A stretch of DNA of 64,000 bases, taken from positions 52,179 to 116,178 of the forward strand of contig DASVTU010000025.1 in the NCBI GenBank assembly GCA_036387415.1, in the 5' to 3' direction. The stretch's first letter is position 1; each line of letters begins with the position of its first letter. The DNA is from DASVTU01 sp036387415 (GTDB lineage: Bacteria; Acidobacteriota; Blastocatellia; Pyrinomonadales; Pyrinomonadaceae). Position numbers and translations under genes: made by a program. Below the pieces are notes generated by a model, which was not told where the DNA came from, made no database searches, and was given only the letters and a program-made list of their open reading frames with translations. Of the stretch, positions 62,576 to 64,000 are shown piece after piece.

Positions 62576-63283
62576 ATGCTCACTGATTTAGAGCTAATGA
62601 GCATTCACGTTCGCGCGTTGTTCACACATAATGCTGCGTCGCGGCTTTTATTTGTCAATGAGCCGGACAACGCGGTTACTCCTGCTCCTCATCTGTTTTT
62701 GGGTCGCACGGGAGTCGGCAACGTCTGGAGATTTCGCGCCGACCTTCCAGAGAATCTTATCCAAGAATTGGATTCATTGTGTACGGACGAGCCGCCATTG
62801 AATACCGAGTTCAACGAGCCGCCTCGCCACGTTGAAAGATACGTGCGGCTACTTGAAAAACACGCGCCTGTCGAGAGCGTGTCAACAGGCCCGGCATATC
62901 GCTTTTCTGAAAACATTGCCCCGTCGAGACATCCGGTTGCTATGACGGAAAACGATGCGGACATGTTACAAGGCGGCTTTGAGGAATTAGTCGCAGAACT
63001 TCCCGCGTGGCAGCCATTCGTCGCCCTCATCGAGAGCAATCGTGTCGTGTCCGTGTGTCGCAGCGTTCGCATCACGCCTGAGGCTCACGAAGCTGGTGTC
63101 GAAACGTTGCCGGATTTTCGCGGAAAAGGCTATGCAAAGGATGTCGCGGCTGAATGGGCGCAGAGAGTCCGGGCTATCGGTGCTATTCCGTTATACAGCA
63201 CGTCCTGGGAGAATCAGGCTTCGCAAGCAGTAGCGCGAAAACTGCGTTTAGAATGTTACGGTACAGATTTTCATATTAGTTGA
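62576..63283 (+). CDS. GNAT family acetyltransferase
   Basis: 235 residues from the ATG at 62576 with GAGGAAAAG upstream; an ATG at 62564 adds 4. The C-terminal half is a GNAT fold: FVALIESNRVVSVCRSVRIT, motif A ETLPDFRGKGYAKDVAAEW with R-G-K-G-Y, and PLYSTSWENQASQAVARKL (motif B, Asn and Tyr positions). N-terminal region (about 1-110) is non-catalytic. Acetyl-CoA-dependent, substrate unknown. Confidence 0.85.
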   Translation: MLTDLELMSIHVRALFTHNAASRLLFVNEPDNAVTPAPHLFLGRTGVGNVWRFRADLPENLIQELDSLCTDEPPLNTEFNEPPRHVERYVRLLEKHAPVESVSTGPAYRFSENIAPSRHPVAMTENDADMLQGGFEELVAELPAWQPFVALIESNRVVSVCRSVRITPEAHEAGVETLPDFRGKGYAKDVAAEWAQRVRAIGAIPLYSTSWENQASQAVARKLRLECYGTDFHIS

Positions 63284-63414
63284 TAGTCGCTGGAACTGAG
63301 CTATGAAAAAAAATAGACGCACCAAAAATAAGGCTGCATCGAACAAGTCATTCGGTTCGGGTATGAGATATTTGCCTTCATGAATTGATTAACGTTGCGG
63401 GCGACGGATGTCGT

Positions 63415-64000
63415 CTAACCCGTATTACGCAGACCCGCCGAGATGCCGTTGATGGTCGCCGCGAGCGCGTATTTCAACTCTTCGCTTTCGTCACCGTCGC
63501 GCAGCCGCCGCAGCAGTTCAATCTGGATTAAACTCATCGGGTCAACGTAAGGATTGCGTAAACGAATCGAACGGGCGAGCACCGGATTGTGCTCCAACAA
63601 TTCGCGCTGGACGGTGACGCGTAAAATCATCTCTCGCGTACGCTCGAACTCTTCCTCAATCATGCTCCACACACGCGCTCTTAACTCGTCGTCTTCGACC
63701 AGCAAACTGTAGCGACGCGCAATCGAGAGGTCGGCCTTCGCCAGTCCGTTCTCGACGTTGCTGATGAGGTCGTGAAAGAGTGGAAACTTCCCCATCATCG
63801 TGCGTAGCAAATCTTCGCCGTCGTCATGTGTTCGGCAGTAGTGAGCAAGCGCATGCCCGACGCCGAACCACGCGGGCAGCACGTGGCGACTCTGCATCCA
63901 GCCGAAGACCCACGGAATAGCGCGCAAGCGAGCCACTTCCTGTTGCGGTTCGCTCTCAGACTTCGCTTCGGGTGCGCGACGGCTCGGACGCGAGCCGCTC
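63415..64000 (-). CDS. ppc: Phosphoenolpyruvate carboxylase, C-terminal part (5' end outside window)
   Basis: 195 residues of the 3' end; the frame stays open to the window edge. Landmarks of the C-terminal domain: GSRPSRR, LRAIPWVFGWMQSRHVLPAW, HYCRTHDDGEDLLRTMMGKF, and the terminal GISAGLRNTG that ends PEPC proteins. The enzyme makes oxaloacetate from phosphoenolpyruvate and bicarbonate. Unrelated to the secretion locus. Confidence 0.95.
   Translation of the reverse strand, partial: SGSRPSRRAPEAKSESEPQQEVARLRAIPWVFGWMQSRHVLPAWFGVGHALAHYCRTHDDGEDLLRTMMGKFPLFHDLISNVENGLAKADLSIARRYSLLVEDDELRARVWSMIEEEFERTREMILRVTVQRELLEHNPVLARSIRLRNPYVDPMSLIQIELLRRLRDGDESEELKYALAATINGISAGLRNTG

Overview
The window reads as one contiguous stretch of a GC-rich bacterial chromosome. 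Its centre is a non-flagellar type III secretion (T3SS) locus of about 36 kb. The mix of secreted Arg/Tyr-rich proteins, an alpha-2-macroglobulin cluster, PEGA/TPR proteins and a DUF6683-like protein points to Acidobacteriota (possibly Blastocatellia). That assignment is inference from gene content only; no rRNA or marker gene is present.

Left flank (1-9681): a periplasmic cluster holding a DUF1175 (YfaT-like) protein, a thioester-type alpha-2-macroglobulin, a six-helix membrane protein, and a large envelope protein that joins a penicillin-binding transpeptidase-like domain, a SpoIID/LytB domain and a C-terminal HExxH peptidase-like domain.

T3SS region (9903-about 48136). Rightward block: sctO, an FGE-fold membrane protein, two tandem PEGA/TPR proteins, sctP, sctQ, a FliO-like gene, sctR, sctS and sctT. 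Leftward block: a DUF6683-like secreted protein, sctF, a TPR chaperone, a hydrophobic small protein, a lipoprotein and a DUF6973 protein. Then come a TPR chaperone, sctI, a lytic transglycosylase, a 671-residue unknown and an Imm49-like protein. These are followed by leftward sctD/sctV, a rightward substrate/chaperone/sctU block, a leftward DUF1521 autocleaving-effector candidate with its TPR chaperone, a sigma-28-family sigma factor, sctJ - FliG/SctK-like - sctL, a metallopeptidase toxin candidate with an overlapping immunity candidate, sctN, and a three-part peptidoglycan hydrolase. No secretin (sctC), hook, rod or flagellin gene is visible. FliO-like and FliG-like genes together with a FliA-type sigma factor give the system a partly flagellar character.

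Regulation: eight transcription units, nearly all for secreted or needle-complex proteins plus the sigma gene itself, carry the same upstream pattern, (G/A)(A/C)AACATT-like, exactly 11 bases, then GCCGATAA. The second half equals the classical sigma-28 -10 element. This predicts a sigma-28 regulon for the secretion substrates and is, to me, the most valuable observation in the window.

Right flank (48363-64000): secreted proteins, a phytanoyl-CoA dioxygenase-like enzyme, an HExxH peptidase gene broken by an in-frame TAG, an NTF2-like secreted protein, an ABC importer whose binding-protein gene holds an in-frame TGA, a decayed stretch with kinase fragments, a CHAT protease with a small membrane partner, an IS110-like remnant, an MBL-fold hydrolase, a histidine phosphatase lipoprotein, a GNAT acetyltransferase and the 3' end of phosphoenolpyruvate carboxylase. 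Four copies of a palindromic intergenic repeat are scattered through the T3SS region.
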